Source: Brugia malayi (Eukaryota; Nematoda; Chromadorea; Rhabditida; Onchocercidae). Taken from it: a stretch of 64,000 nt of DNA. Both the position numbers and the translations under genes were made by a program. The stretch covers positions 124,001 through 188,000 of the forward strand of contig NW_025062478.1 of NCBI RefSeq assembly GCF_000002995.4. Direction: 5' to 3'. Every line of letters begins with the position of its first letter. The first letter of the stretch is position 1. The notes beneath the pieces were generated by a model, which had not been told where the DNA came from, searched no databases, and was given only the letters and a program-made list of their open reading frames with translations. Positions 47,981 to 59,900 of this stretch are shown here, in pieces.

Positions 47981-49112
47981 CTATGTTGTCGAACTTGTTA
48001 CCAACTGTATTTCAAATAAATCCACAACATGTTTTATATCCTTCACTTGTTGGGACAATTTTCGTACACCGGCCATTGCTTCAGTAACTTCCTCGACCTA
48101 ATATAAGAATATAAAACAAAAAGTTGTAGACAAACTAGATAGTAGCTGTTTATATCTGGAGACCTATTAACGTAAGAACTTATTCAAGATAAATGCGCCT
48201 CTCAAAATGAACAACTATAAATAGGTCTGTAAAAATGTATTTAAAGAAAACAGTGCAGTAATCCAATGATTTTGATTTTTCTTTCAAACTACTTGAAAGT
48301 AAAAAAGTTTGGATTTTATTTGATTCAGAACCCGCTTACTTTTGCCAGCAAAGCGTAGGTATTCTTGATAGTAGCATCTACCGAATTACAGGAAGCAGAA
48401 ATTGCATCAGCAAAACATTCCGTAGCTTGAACAGTTAATTCACTCATTCCTAAACATCACTTTGATATTTGTGATAAAGAAATCTGAAGAAAAGCGAAAA
48501 TATAAGAAGTGATTAAAAATGATGGATTAGAAAAGCAGAGAATGAATTAAACGAAGAAACAACTAAATTAAATTTTTACTTATTAGCATTACTTTTGCTA
48601 TGCAGTGTAAACTTTCCATACAGGAAGATGTGCTACATTGAGTAATAATAAGTCATACTAACAGCTTTGACACTATAGCAGAGCAATTTGCTTCATCTAA
48701 ACTTCACAACAATTTGAACATTGCTATTTTTATGTGTTCGTCGTTATAAGACATGTAACAGAAGGAAATGTAAAGCTATACCATAATCATTACATACTTC
48801 AACTAAGAACTTGCCTTTTAATGATTCACGCAAATCACGTAATACGACATTTATATTAGTTGAGATAGCATTTGCATGCCTCTCAAGGCTAACTAAAACT
48901 TCGGGATCCGGTACAAAACTACTTGAGATACTCTGCAACGAAGTTCGACTTTCATCCGATTGCATACTGCTTTGTTTGACACTTTCACGAATTCGTCCTT
49001 CCAGATTTTCGACTACAAAGGTATGCTGCTGGTCAGCAATTGGAGAACTGGATGTAGTCGCTTTCATTTTGATTTCCGGATTTCTTGATTCAGAAGGCTG
49101 CTGCTGATCCAT
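47981..49112 (-). CDS. BORCS6: BORC complex subunit 6 (lyspersin)-like protein
   Basis: A subunit of the BLOC-1-related complex, which recruits ARL8 to lysosomes and related vesicles and so couples them to kinesin. Three minus-strand exons, 49112-48815, 48449-48340 and 48097-47981, give 174 residues. The N-terminal 75 residues are Ser/Gln-rich and poorly conserved. From about residue 70 the conserved helical domain runs DPEVLVSLERHANAISTNIN, LRDLRESLKG|MSELTVQATE, SVDATIKNTYALLAK and VEEVTEAMAGVRKLSQQVKD, matching lyspersin block by block. Intron 1 uses a GC donor (AAAG|GCAAGT); the nearby GT donors give either a stop, a frame break or extra residues not in the family. Intron 2 is GT-AG. Confidence 0.85.
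48015..48020 (+). terminator. Possible polyadenylation signal of MRPL14 inside the BORCS6 gene
   Basis: The first plus-strand AATAAA after the MRPL14 stop lies within the antisense of BORCS6 exon 3. If used, the two mRNAs overlap at their 3' ends. Confidence 0.35.
48813..48814 (-). other. GC-type 5' splice site in BORCS6
   Basis: On the minus strand the exon ends AAAG and the intron begins GCAAGT, the standard context of the rare GC-AG class. The acceptor is TGTTTAG at 48450-48451. The joint makes a Gly codon and restores the family alignment exactly. Confidence 0.8.
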
Positions 49113-49670
49113 TGTTGTGCAGTTTTACGGAAAAGACGCAGAAAACCTTTTCAATTTGTTCCTTAAATGGATAAAATGGACGATTTGCCGACGAAAATTC
49201 ATTTACAATAAAGTGAATGAAGAGGAAAGCATTTATTTCATCAAAAGTGATATTTTCAAGTATTTAAAAAGAGACTCACATAAATGTTGCAAATAAGAGT
49301 AAACTCTGAAAGATAGATATGAGACCATGTCCTAATGCTATGTATGCACAACAAAACAAATATGACATCACCCAACTTTTGATCAAAATTTTTTATTCAC
49401 TAACAATAAATACTCCACAAATTGTATGCTTCAATACACAAGAATGACGGGACACTCGGATACCACGTACGCCACTGGCAAGTAAGTTCTGAGCTCACTG
49501 CGTGTATATGATTTCTATGAAAAATAACAAACACAAAATTTTTAAATAATTCGAAGCTTTTGAATATCACAATGAGAAGAAGCACACAACAGTACCGTTA
49601 TAGGTCAGAGCCATAATAAACAAATAAAATGAAGGTGGATATTTTTCCGGTTTGCGACGATTAATTTCAG

Positions 49671-49835
49671 GCTACGTCCTCGAAACAGGTTCGTGGTATC
49701 CCGGAAAGAAGCACTGAGAGAGTCAGCAGCGCACGCAGTTCGATGCACTGCAGAATACGGCTGGACTGCCTTAATTCTTCAACAGGAAGACAGTTGTCTT
49801 TCTCTCTCTCTCCCTACCTGCGGGTTACAAGTTAA
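49671..49835 (+). CDS. Weak exon candidate, 54 codons
   Basis: The strong acceptor TTAATTTCAG ends at 49670. The following block is GC-richer than its flanks and is open for 54 codons in phase 0 (PERSTERVSSARSS and a Ser-rich continuation) before TAA. A second frame is also open, which weakens the case. It could be an early exon of rpm-1 using a donor near 49822 (CGG|GTTACA), or the end of another transcript. Confidence 0.22.
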   Translation, partial: ATSSKQVRGIPERSTERVSSARSSMHCRIRLDCLNSSTGRQLSFSLSPYLRVTS

Positions 49836-51343
49836 AAGTATGCTTAGTTCTTGAACTAAATAGACGTCACGTAAATCACGTCTTAAGACACTGACACATA
49901 AACCGGTTATTTTATCACTGTATCATTCTGATTATCATATCAGCTGTCATCATGAAATCCCATTATTAAGACTTGGTACTTTTTAAAATCGTAGCAAAAA
50001 TTGATTGTTTTCAGTAAATTTTGTCTTCAAATTATCTCGAACATATGAATTTGGAATTATGGAATTAAGCGTACGGAAGGGATCGGATCTTATCGCATTT
50101 TCTGCATTTAATTTCTATTATCGGTTTTGTTCTGATATCGGATTATCCGTTCTTTTGCTATACAAACTTAAATGATTAAATGCTTTACAAATGATAAATT
50201 TGCAAATTTAATTATTTAATTAAGTACGAATTTAATTACCGATTAAGAATCTGTAAAGGCGCAGAAAAATATTAAAGATATGACATTTGACAGGTTTTAT
50301 AATACTTTCTACTACAGCTTGTAAATTAAGTGCGAATTTTAAGTAACTTTACTAACTTAGCGATTTATCAATTTGTGTAACTAAGCAAGAAGTGAAAGTA
50401 AAGTTGCTTGGATAAGAAGTTAAATTTTAGACTAATTTAGCTTTATCTACTGGAAAAAATCAATCTGCAGTTTTCACAAGGACTTTTTATTGTGTTAAGT
50501 TTTTTATTAAATACCTGATAACAGCGTCTGAATTCGCATCGCAGAAGGTGATAAGTGATAAAAAAGATAAGCTTCAGATCATTGATTAGACGACTTGGGC
50601 TTTTAGTACACAGTCAGTATCATGCAAGCATAAAGTTTAACTTTATAAACCCCAAACTCGAAAGTAAATAATTTCTTTCTTATCAGGCATCCAATGTTTG
50701 ATATATAAAATAAATCCTAAATATAGAAATCAACTGCTATCATTTGAGATTAATGTGATTTCATTATTTAGTCCTCTAATAATACTCACAATGACTTGAA
50801 TTTAACTTCAAATATTTTTCAACTTCAATTTGAAGCCTTTTGTTTTATAATCATTGTTTTATTATTAATAACAAATGAAAGGAGAAAAATTTCTACAACA
50901 TCGTACTATTTTGGTGAATCCTTAAAATGTCTGATATGTAAACAAATATACAAATACATAAACCGGAATTTTCGGCTTGACTGTTGACTTCTTTGCACAT
51001 AATGGATCATTTGGGTTCGTGTAACGTCAGAATAGTTCACGTGCGTGAGCTAAATTACACTGATGTATGATAAAGTATAATCAAGAAAGCTAGGAGTTCA
51101 GTTATCTTCTGATTTTATTTTTTGAATTTAAAAAATCAAAATCAGTAACAAAAACACTTATCCAACATATAGATTATAAACTTATTTTAATTAATCGATT
51201 TCAAATGCAGTAAGAGTAATAGGATATTACTGGACTATTTGACAGCCGAATAGTCGATGAACTTAATGGCTTCATCTCTCCTCGAGAGGTCAAGCTTAGT
51301 TCTACTGTAGCCTCATGCTACTCCCTTCCCTCCCTCTGCTGAT

Positions 51344-51480
51344 GTGTCATCAATGTCCACTCAGCAAAACGAAGTGACAGGGACGGACAATAGAGCAGCA
51401 GAAGTGCCATGTGGCCCGGACTGCTTCTTGCATCAACAAATAATGTCTAACCTAGTCCGCTTTAAATGTCGCATGCGTGT
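51344..51480 (+). CDS. Weak first-exon candidate upstream of rpm-1
   Basis: An ATG at 51353 (frame open from 51344) begins STQQNEVTGTDNRAAEVPCG in GC-richer DNA. It runs into a GT-rich microsatellite where a donor could lie (ATGC|GTGTGT, phase 1, which would suit the exon at 53917). No family is recognised in the peptide, so the link to rpm-1 is conjecture. Confidence 0.22.
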
Positions 51481-51521
51481 GTGTGTCTGTGCTTGTTTGT
51501 CTGTGTGTGTGTGTGTGTGTC
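51475..51521. repeat. (GT)n-rich microsatellite
   Basis: GT/CTGT-rich run, complementary to the CA-rich run at 51766-51838. Confidence 0.8.
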
Positions 51522-51765
51522 ACATCCACGTGTCACATCCTTTTTTAGTTATCATATATCGATATTCTTTGCTCTGATAAAATAAACAAGAAATGTCTTT
51601 CCTCCTTTATTTCATTTTTAAATCTTAAATCTAAATCTTTGTTATCACTATTATATCACTCATCACCAAGTATTCTCACAACAACGTGCAATCGATTATT
51701 TCATTGAGTAAAGAGAAAAAATCCATTTTCACTAAATTTCTTTTAGTTCGTTAAAATTTAAAGAC

Positions 51766-51838
51766 ACAGACACATGCATACACATACACACACATGCATA
51801 TACATGCATACATACACACATGCATGCAGCAGACACAT
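51766..51838. repeat. (CA)n/CATGCA-rich microsatellite
   Basis: ACACA, CATACA and CATGCA units over about 70 bp. Confidence 0.75.
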
Positions 51839-52012
51839 GGACATTTCGATTTATAATTTTTAATTGGAAATGCGTATAATGAGAATGACGGAGTGAATTG
51901 ATGGTTATTGAAGTATGAAAAAGGGAAATGTCTGTCCCTCTTTCATCGTTTTCTTCTTTTTTTCTCCAACAATTTTTCTAAAAATGTAAAAGTACATTAC
52001 TCTCTTGCATTA

Positions 52013-52037
52013 TGCATGCATGCATGCATGCATGCAT
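52013..52037. repeat. (TGCA)n microsatellite
   Basis: About six TGCA units; each unit is self-complementary, so the whole run is a palindrome. Confidence 0.9.
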
Positions 52038-53003
52038 CTATTATCAACCACTTACTTCTTCACTGATAAATTTAACTGATATGTCACTTAATAAAAACTT
52101 TTATCTTTATGCAAATGACTTATTGAATATGAAACAGAGTTTGTTTCTTATTTTTAATAAATTAATTCACTTCATTTTCTATATTTCATTAAATGATTCA
52201 GAATTATCGAAGAATGCTTTTTTTTTCTCGAAAATTTTCATTTTATCCCTAATCAAATCGTACTTCTATTTATTTTCGCTTTTGAAATATTGAAAAACTA
52301 TGAATTTGAAACAACTGAGAATTAAAAATATCAATGGGTACTATTTTTATGTTTTACTTTCCTTTTTTCTCCTTTTTTTCTTTTCCATCATTTAAACTTT
52401 TTATTTCATTTTTTTTTTTTTATTATAATCGTACATTTATATGAGAATCATTCCCATCCATTTCAAAGATATTAATCTTTTTTTATTATAATTCCAAGTA
52501 TATTGGTCATATGCTTCAATTGAAAATGAATGTTTGAATTTCAATGAAATGTGCACCATTTCATTGAATAATGCTTCATATTCCATAAATCACAGCATGG
52601 AATGATCTAAATTCTCTGACATTTTCAATTCTTCCTTTCACCTTTGTTTTCAATAAAAGAACACTCACAGGTGAGGGACTTACCTTACCTTACTCTTCAG
52701 GTAGCAGTGTTCTTTACCTCTCATCTAACCACCTGTCGTATTTTGTGTAATTTACTCTGTGTATAGTGTACAGCTTTATTTCTTATCATTAGCCCTTTGA
52801 ATCAACAGAAAATCCTATTTGTACTGCTAACTTCAGAATTATATATTAAAATATATTTCTGATGTTTACAATATTTCATCTTCCATTTTGTCTTTTAAAT
52901 TGCTCCACCTACCATACTTCTATCTCTCCTTTTTTTGCAATTAATTCGAATTATCTCTCAATCCTTTGTTTCATGGTCATTTTCACTGGACGAACTAATT
53001 TGT

Positions 53004-53597
53004 AACTCTGATCAACTGATATGAATATTTAACTCTGATCAACTGATATGAATATTTAACTCTGATCAACTGATATGAATATTTAACTCTGATCAACTGA
53101 TATGAATATTTAACTCTGATCAACTGATATGAATATTTAACTCTGATCAACTGATATGAATATTTAACTCTGATCAACTGATATGAATATTTAACTCTGA
53201 TCAACTGATATGAATATTTAACTCTGATCAACTGATATGAATATTTAACTCTGATCAACTGATATGAATATTTAACTCTGATCAACTGATATGAATATTT
53301 AACTCTGATCAACTGATATGAATATTTAACTCTGATCAACTGATATGAATATTTAACTCTGATCAACTGATATGAATATTTAACTCTGATCAACTGATAT
53401 GAATATTTAACTCTGATCAACTGATATGAATATTTAACTCTGATCAACTGATATGAATATTTAACTCTGATCAACTGATATGAATATTTAACTCTGATCA
53501 ACTGATATGAATATTTAACTCTGATCAACTGATATGAATATTTAACTCTGATCAACTGATATGAATATTTAACTCTGATCAATTGATATGAATATTT
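53004..53597. repeat. 27-bp minisatellite, 22 copies
   Basis: Exactly 22 units of 27 bp (594 bp), each beginning AACTCTGATCAACTGATATG. All appear identical except the last, which has one C-to-T change. Because 27 is a multiple of three, the minus strand shows a long open frame with a nine-residue period; this is a repeat artefact, not a gene. The array ends 320 bp upstream of the first visible rpm-1 exon. Confidence 0.97.
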
Positions 53598-53916
53598 GTC
53601 TCACAGACCAAATTGCTTATTTCCTTCAAAAACTGTCGGTGCTAACAAATTTCCTTCACCATTTTTCCATTTATCCTTTAAAATATCATACTGAAATGTC
53701 TGTTATTCATGAAGAAAATGTGATAACTGAGGAATTTAAAAGACAGTAATTAGATATTTGATGAATGATAGTTGGATCACTATGAAAAATAATAAATATA
53801 AAAACATAATTCAAAAATAAATCGTTACTATTGTTCGCTATAAACTGCTCAATTTATATTTTTTGATTTGTAAATATTTTTCGTTTCAATTTCAATTTGT
53901 TTCTCCTTCGCTTCAG

Positions 53917-56900
53917 CTTCAACCACAATTGAAGGAAGTCGGCGAAATCAATGTAATGGAACTGATTACGTGTCACAGATAGCTAATAATAACGACGAGA
54001 AGATGTCATACTTTCTAAGAAATTTTGATCTTTTGAACGAATCACGTGCGAGCATTACGTCACCAAATGTTTCATTGCATTCATCAAAAGAAAATTGTAA
54101 ACGTTCTTTTATAGAGTTAATATTATTTTAGATTATCTCTTCATTATTGCTATTATCATTTTAATCATTTATTTATTCAGTTGTTTGTTAATTTTTATCA
54201 TAAGCTTATCGGATCTCTTAGACACTAATTTGTGCGAGCAGTTTTATGACATTTCTAGCATTTCTCTATTCACTGATATTTCATTAGTATTTTATTGAAT
54301 GCTATTTACTTGTAAGAAAAACAAATTAATTGGAAACAAAATATTAGAAATTATGAAAAGAATTTAAAAATTATTATAACATTTTTTTCTTTTTTTTCAG
54401 ATTTTGTACATCCAAAGGGGACATCATGTCAGTATGCGCAACTGTTGAAATATTGCGCCAAACTTCCACAGCGTGGTCACATTCTACGCTTTCCAACTGC
54501 TCGTCGACGATCGATTTATACATCTACGGATTTTGATAGTAAGTTGTTGTATAAACTCAAAAAAATGAAACAAATTGTTTTCCAATATTTACCCTGGATG
54601 ATTGCTAAGCGCTGATTGTGACTGCGACATTTCAGCTGAGGCAGGATGGGAAGGTGATCGTTTTCGAGTAATGATTGTAGGAGAGGAAAGGAGAGGTACC
54701 GATGGAACAGATCATGGATTTAGGACAGCTTCGCTAGATTTGGCACCTCATTTAGAAATCCTTGCAGCTCCGTCAACTTTCGGAGTTGTTGCTATTGCTA
54801 GAGCTATCATTCTGAAGTAAGTTTTTTAGATAGAAAATTTCTGTTTTATCACATTATCAATCTGATGAGCAATGGTATTTTGAAAATTTTAATTTCTATA
54901 TTCAAAATGAAATAAATCTTTAAATATTGCAGTTGATTGTTAACTTTTTATCACAAAGGTTATGATTGTTAAAAGATTTCTGAATGACACTTTCGGTCTT
55001 CATTTTTAGATATACTCCATTTTTAAAAGTAACTCTTTCATCATTTGACGATAACAGAATCGATTCTCAAACTGTCGTAGAAGTGGAATGCAACAATGAT
55101 GAATTGGGAAAGGTAAACATACCTTCTTTCATTAATTAGTGATGTGATTATAAAATGCGCATTTGTCTCACTTATTCATTGGAATATACATCTCGAAATC
55201 ATAGAGTTGCACAGCATACAATTTTTAAGTAATCGTAGTCTTATTTTCGATACTGCAGTGACTTTAGCTGATCATTCCCAGACATGAATACAGTTGGAAA
55301 AATTATAAAAGTGTTTACCTGAATTATTCTTACCTCTGCAACTTTCCTCTGATATCAGGTAGATGACTTGTAAGTGATCTATCTTACTGATAAATTTCGT
55401 GCAAGGACAGATTAGCTGTACAAAAACACAAGCATTTATAGTTTCTCAACTTTAGTCTTGATGTGAGGTTTTTCTATATTTTATAATTATAAATTTCTCA
55501 ATTCGATAACTATTTTTTTTCCACGGCTTATTTTAAGAATTTTATACTTTAAACTTTTTTTTATCCATTAAAATTTCTATTGAATTATTGCATTTTCACT
55601 TAACAGAAAATTCAAAAGTTTTGTAATAAATGAGTATTTCATATATTCTTTATTTTATTTATGTTATTTTTTGTTCTTTAACATAAAAAGGAGAAATTAA
55701 TTAAATTGAGATAGCAATGATGTTTTTCAGTTTCACTTTTATATGCATTCTAAAATTATAGATGAGAATACTGTATTAATAAACTGTTTAAAAAGGAAAA
55801 GAAAGATTAGCAATTATTTTTGTTTGGTACTTCAGATTCGAAGTGGCGGAAATGAATTAGTGCTAATGGGACTGAAATGTATGTTTTCGGTATTATTTGA
55901 GTTGAACCGACGTGAATCAGAACTTTGTTCCGAAGCTCTTACTTCTTTGCTTCATTTATTGGAGCATGTGACAAGTGACACATTAGTGAATGAAAGTTAC
56001 TGCTCAGTGCAGAGTATGTTTAATATGCTCTGTCAATTAGCAATGGAAGGTTTGTCACAAGTTGACACTGTCAAATTTAATGAAATTTCAATTTTAATGT
56101 TTCAAAAATTTGTAATTTTCACAGCTTTATTCATCATTTATATTTAAACCATTAGCTGCTTTATATTTCCTGCCTTTCCTTCTCTTTTTAAATTTCAGAT
56201 GTGCTTTTCCTAAATTTTTGAAATTTCAACACTGAATTAAGTCATTTCATTACAGTAGAATCAAATGATTTCTGATTGCATTGTTCCAAATATATTTCTT
56301 AGCTTTCAACCATCTTTATAATTTCTGACAGATTAATTTGAGTAACATTTCAGGTGGTGCCGAAGTGTCAGCGAAAGCAGTATCGTGTATGATAGCTTTA
56401 GCAATTGCTTATGGTGCACCAGAATTTATACTTTCATCAGTAGCCACTCTATTTTGTGATAAGCTCAATAAATTATCAGTTGATGTAACTTTATTGGTTG
56501 AGGTACCCAAAAATCATCAGAAATTAGCAAATTTGGTGCGACGGATTCTGCTTCGCAATAGTAATGTGCCAGGATGGTAAATATTGAAAATTGTTGTAAA
56601 GCTGAATTGGACATTCTTCCCATTCTCATTTCTTAGCTAGCACAAAGTGGAGACAAGAGATAAATTAAATTGCTAGCAGTGGATGAGGAGACAGGTGGCT
56701 TTGCTGTCAATTAGTTTGTTTTAGTAGCGGTGACTGGTGGTCGCACTGTTTGATGGAACATGCGATGTTGTCATCCTTCGATGTGCGAATACCGGATAGT
56801 GTCCTTCCAGATACTCCGGATGATCGTCGACTGACCGGAGCAATTGCTTCTGACGGTATGATTGGAAATGAATCTTTTTCAATTTTTGACTTTTCCATGA

Positions 56901-59900
56901 GATGTCTTTTTTATAAAAACTTACACAAGCAGTAATAGTTTGTCTGTCTGTAATGGAAAAAAAAGATTAATTAAATGTTTTATTTTTCCACTTCGCATTA
57001 AAAGTTTTATTAGTTAGGTGAGTTCACAGGTAACTTTTATTAGCATCTGTTTATTTATTCAGTTAGTACTTCTAAATAAATGTCTTACAAGATAATTTGT
57101 AGAATCCAATAGATATTTCATATTTAGAGTTTTTGTATTTTTAGATGCAATGAATTTGTAATTTTTGATTTCTCTTCAAATTTTTGATAAAATAAGGTTT
57201 GTTTTTTTTCTTGAAGGAGAATATGTATATGTTCTTGCTTGTTATGGTTTATTCAAGTATGGTACAGGCTTGGCGGAAACAATCGAAGGCAAATTATATG
57301 CTTCTAATAATAATTTAAAGGCAAAGTAATTTTTCCCTAATTTTCATTTAATTATGCTTCATAAATATTTTACAAGAAAAAAAATTTAATATTAATGTAT
57401 GCAATAAATTTCATTTTTTATGAGCTTAGATAAATCAGTTTTAAATATACTTTTCAAGAGTGGAATAAAGGTAAAGTCAGAAGAATTAAAGGTAGATAAG
57501 ATCATCTTTCTAAACAAATTCGAATTCTACCTAATGTTTTTTATTTAAATGCTAAAGCTAATTATCAATTGTCGCATTCCTTCATTCAGAAATCTTTAAG
57601 AAATTTCTCCTATTCATTCAGCAAAGGTTCTTGGTTGGCAATATGCAATGGTGCTTTATACCTTCGGAGACGTCAGTCATCTCGAATGTGGGTTATTGAC
57701 GTCGATACTCTCCGTGAAATAGGAGAAATTATGCTACATACAAGTGTCACATCAGGTATTTCACTATTACTCACTAAAAATGACAGATGAAGTTTTATTA
57801 GTACAATTACATAGTTTAATTTTTGGCATCAGTTATTTATGGGTTAATCCAATTGTTAAGCATAGATAGGTGTCATCTTTAGTCACTGATATCAACGAAA
57901 CAGATGTATTAACCAATGCTAAATTTACTCTCCTTTCATTTATTTCTTTAATCTGAGATTTGAATAATTTTTATTTTTGCCAAAAATTGATACTAGCGAT
58001 TTAGGTACTATTTTCACCGATGGTACAACTTTCTTCCAAGCTGCTGTAGATGAACAATGGACATTAACGGTAAATTTTTAATACTTAATTTTGATTTTTA
58101 GTAATTTAAAGAGACATTATTTTTGAAAATTTCAAAGGACATAGTGGTAGAGGTAGACTTTATTTTTAGGTTACTCCACTGGATGATTCATTCACTCCAA
58201 GTCAAGATTTGCGACAAAATCAAAAATTCCGCCTTGCCGAATTAAATTATATCGCTGTTGGTGAAACATACCCAATACCACATGAATTACCTCTCACTCT
58301 TCCTAAATCTCTGCAAGGTTCATTCTTCTTTGATTTAAATCTTAACTCAGAATGACAATGCACACATCTTTGACATCGCTGAAAATACACGAAAATGAAA
58401 GAAATATGAATGAGTGAGGTGATAGAACATCAGCAGGAATTCTCACAATAACTTCAAAGAATTGAAAGTAAGAAAACCAATTAGAAATTATTTTAAAATA
58501 AAGTAAAGAAATTTGTAACAGTTATAGTAATTCATTTGAGAATTCATTGTTAACTTTTACCTCTTTAGCACAGGCATCAGATTTACAAATGAATCGAGAA
58601 ATGGCTTTGCTGTTAGCAAGAAATGGTAAAGTTTATTACGCTGGCGATGGCACACGTTTAGGTTTACAGGTAAAAACAATAATTTAAATTGCATAGGTAC
58701 TGCCCAATTATTTACGGAACTTTGTTCATTGTTAACTATTTCAGTTAAGTTTTCTTCTTTTTCCTCTTTAGCATAAGCATCAAATTTAGAAATGATTGAC
58801 AGATGATCTATTGTTAGCAAAAAGTACGAAAGTTTATTGGAATTTCTCTCGATAATTTAAAAAAATTGCTTGAACTTTTGAATCCTGTAAGTGTCTCGAA
58901 TAAATCTTTGTTTCTGAGATGCTTAACAGTTTAGAATGTTGGTTGCAACTGGATGAAGCTAGTATTACCAGAATCAATAGTTTCAATAGCGGTTGGTTTT
59001 GATACGGAAACAATTGTATTACGTTCCGGAGCCGGACATTTATGGATTGCTGGTGTAGGGCCGGATACGATACGCCAAGGTAGTCCGACTGCTGGTCGTT
59101 TTCAGAAACAGGAAGCAGGTTCAGTGGCTGTTAAGTTAAGAAAATTTCAAAATTTAAACAGGTAAACGATATTCGCAAAGGTCTGTTCATTTAGTTTCTT
59201 AACAATGATTTTCTAATAATAATGAATTCGTCTGACTCAGTAATTATCTTTTGCTATGATAAACTTTACTATTTTTAAATATTTAATTTATCAAATCTCC
59301 ATTTTCATCGACATAATGTGAAGTTTGACCATATATTTAGTTCATTTTGTTGAATTATATGCCAAAAGTCTTTGAATTTAGACGGCGCTGCTTGTCAGTG
59401 GCGGTATCAGCCGGATGTATAGCATACGTAGTGGATAACGGAAAAGCATACGTTTGTGGCCGGCACACAATGCAATGCCATCCGGAAACCGGGCATATTT
59501 ATGGCTTGGAAAATGTTCATTTGGCATCAATAGCTCTTGGCAAGACCCATGCTGTTGCTATTTCACGCCATGGTCACCTGTATACCTGGGGCCTGAATAA
59601 TCTTAATCAATGCGGTAGAATCGAGGTATATTCTTAAAATGACAGATCCGATACAGTGATATAAAAAAGCTAATATCGACAAATTAATTAGCATCGCAAA
59701 ATCAGCAAAACGATTAAAATTAATACATGTGTATAAAGGCTTTCATCATGGATGTGATTAGGGGGAATTGAATTCTTTGTTTTGGGTTAATTAATTAGAT
59801 GACAGGTTAAGTTAAACAAAAGTGATGCTGATTTTTGCAGTCTGCAAGCAGTTACATGCATCAAGAAGTTGCTACTGAAACTGAAAATGAAATGTGTAAG

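Larger units (their letters stand above)
49113..53003. other. Region between BORCS6 and the visible rpm-1 exons
   Basis: About 3.9 kb, mostly AT-rich. It contains two weak exon candidates for the plus strand (49671-49835 and 51344 onward), a cluster of GATA sites at 50548-50571, GT-rich DNA at 51475-51521, CA-rich DNA at 51766-51838 and (TGCA)n at 52013-52037. The promoter of BORCS6 and the first exon(s) of rpm-1 are expected here but could not be fixed. Confidence 0.5.

Noticed and set aside
49400..49585. Minus-strand 61-codon frame upstream of BORCS6
   Set aside because: No homology and no splice link to BORCS6, whose ATG at 49112 already gives a complete family-like protein.
51353..51480. 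CGPDCFLH string recalling Cys motifs of Polycomb-type proteins
   Set aside because: Too short, and the rest of the peptide does not match; resemblance judged to be chance.
52995..53582. 195-codon minus-strand open frame with a nine-residue repeat
   Set aside because: It is the translation of a 27-bp minisatellite; absence of stops follows from the unit length being a multiple of three.
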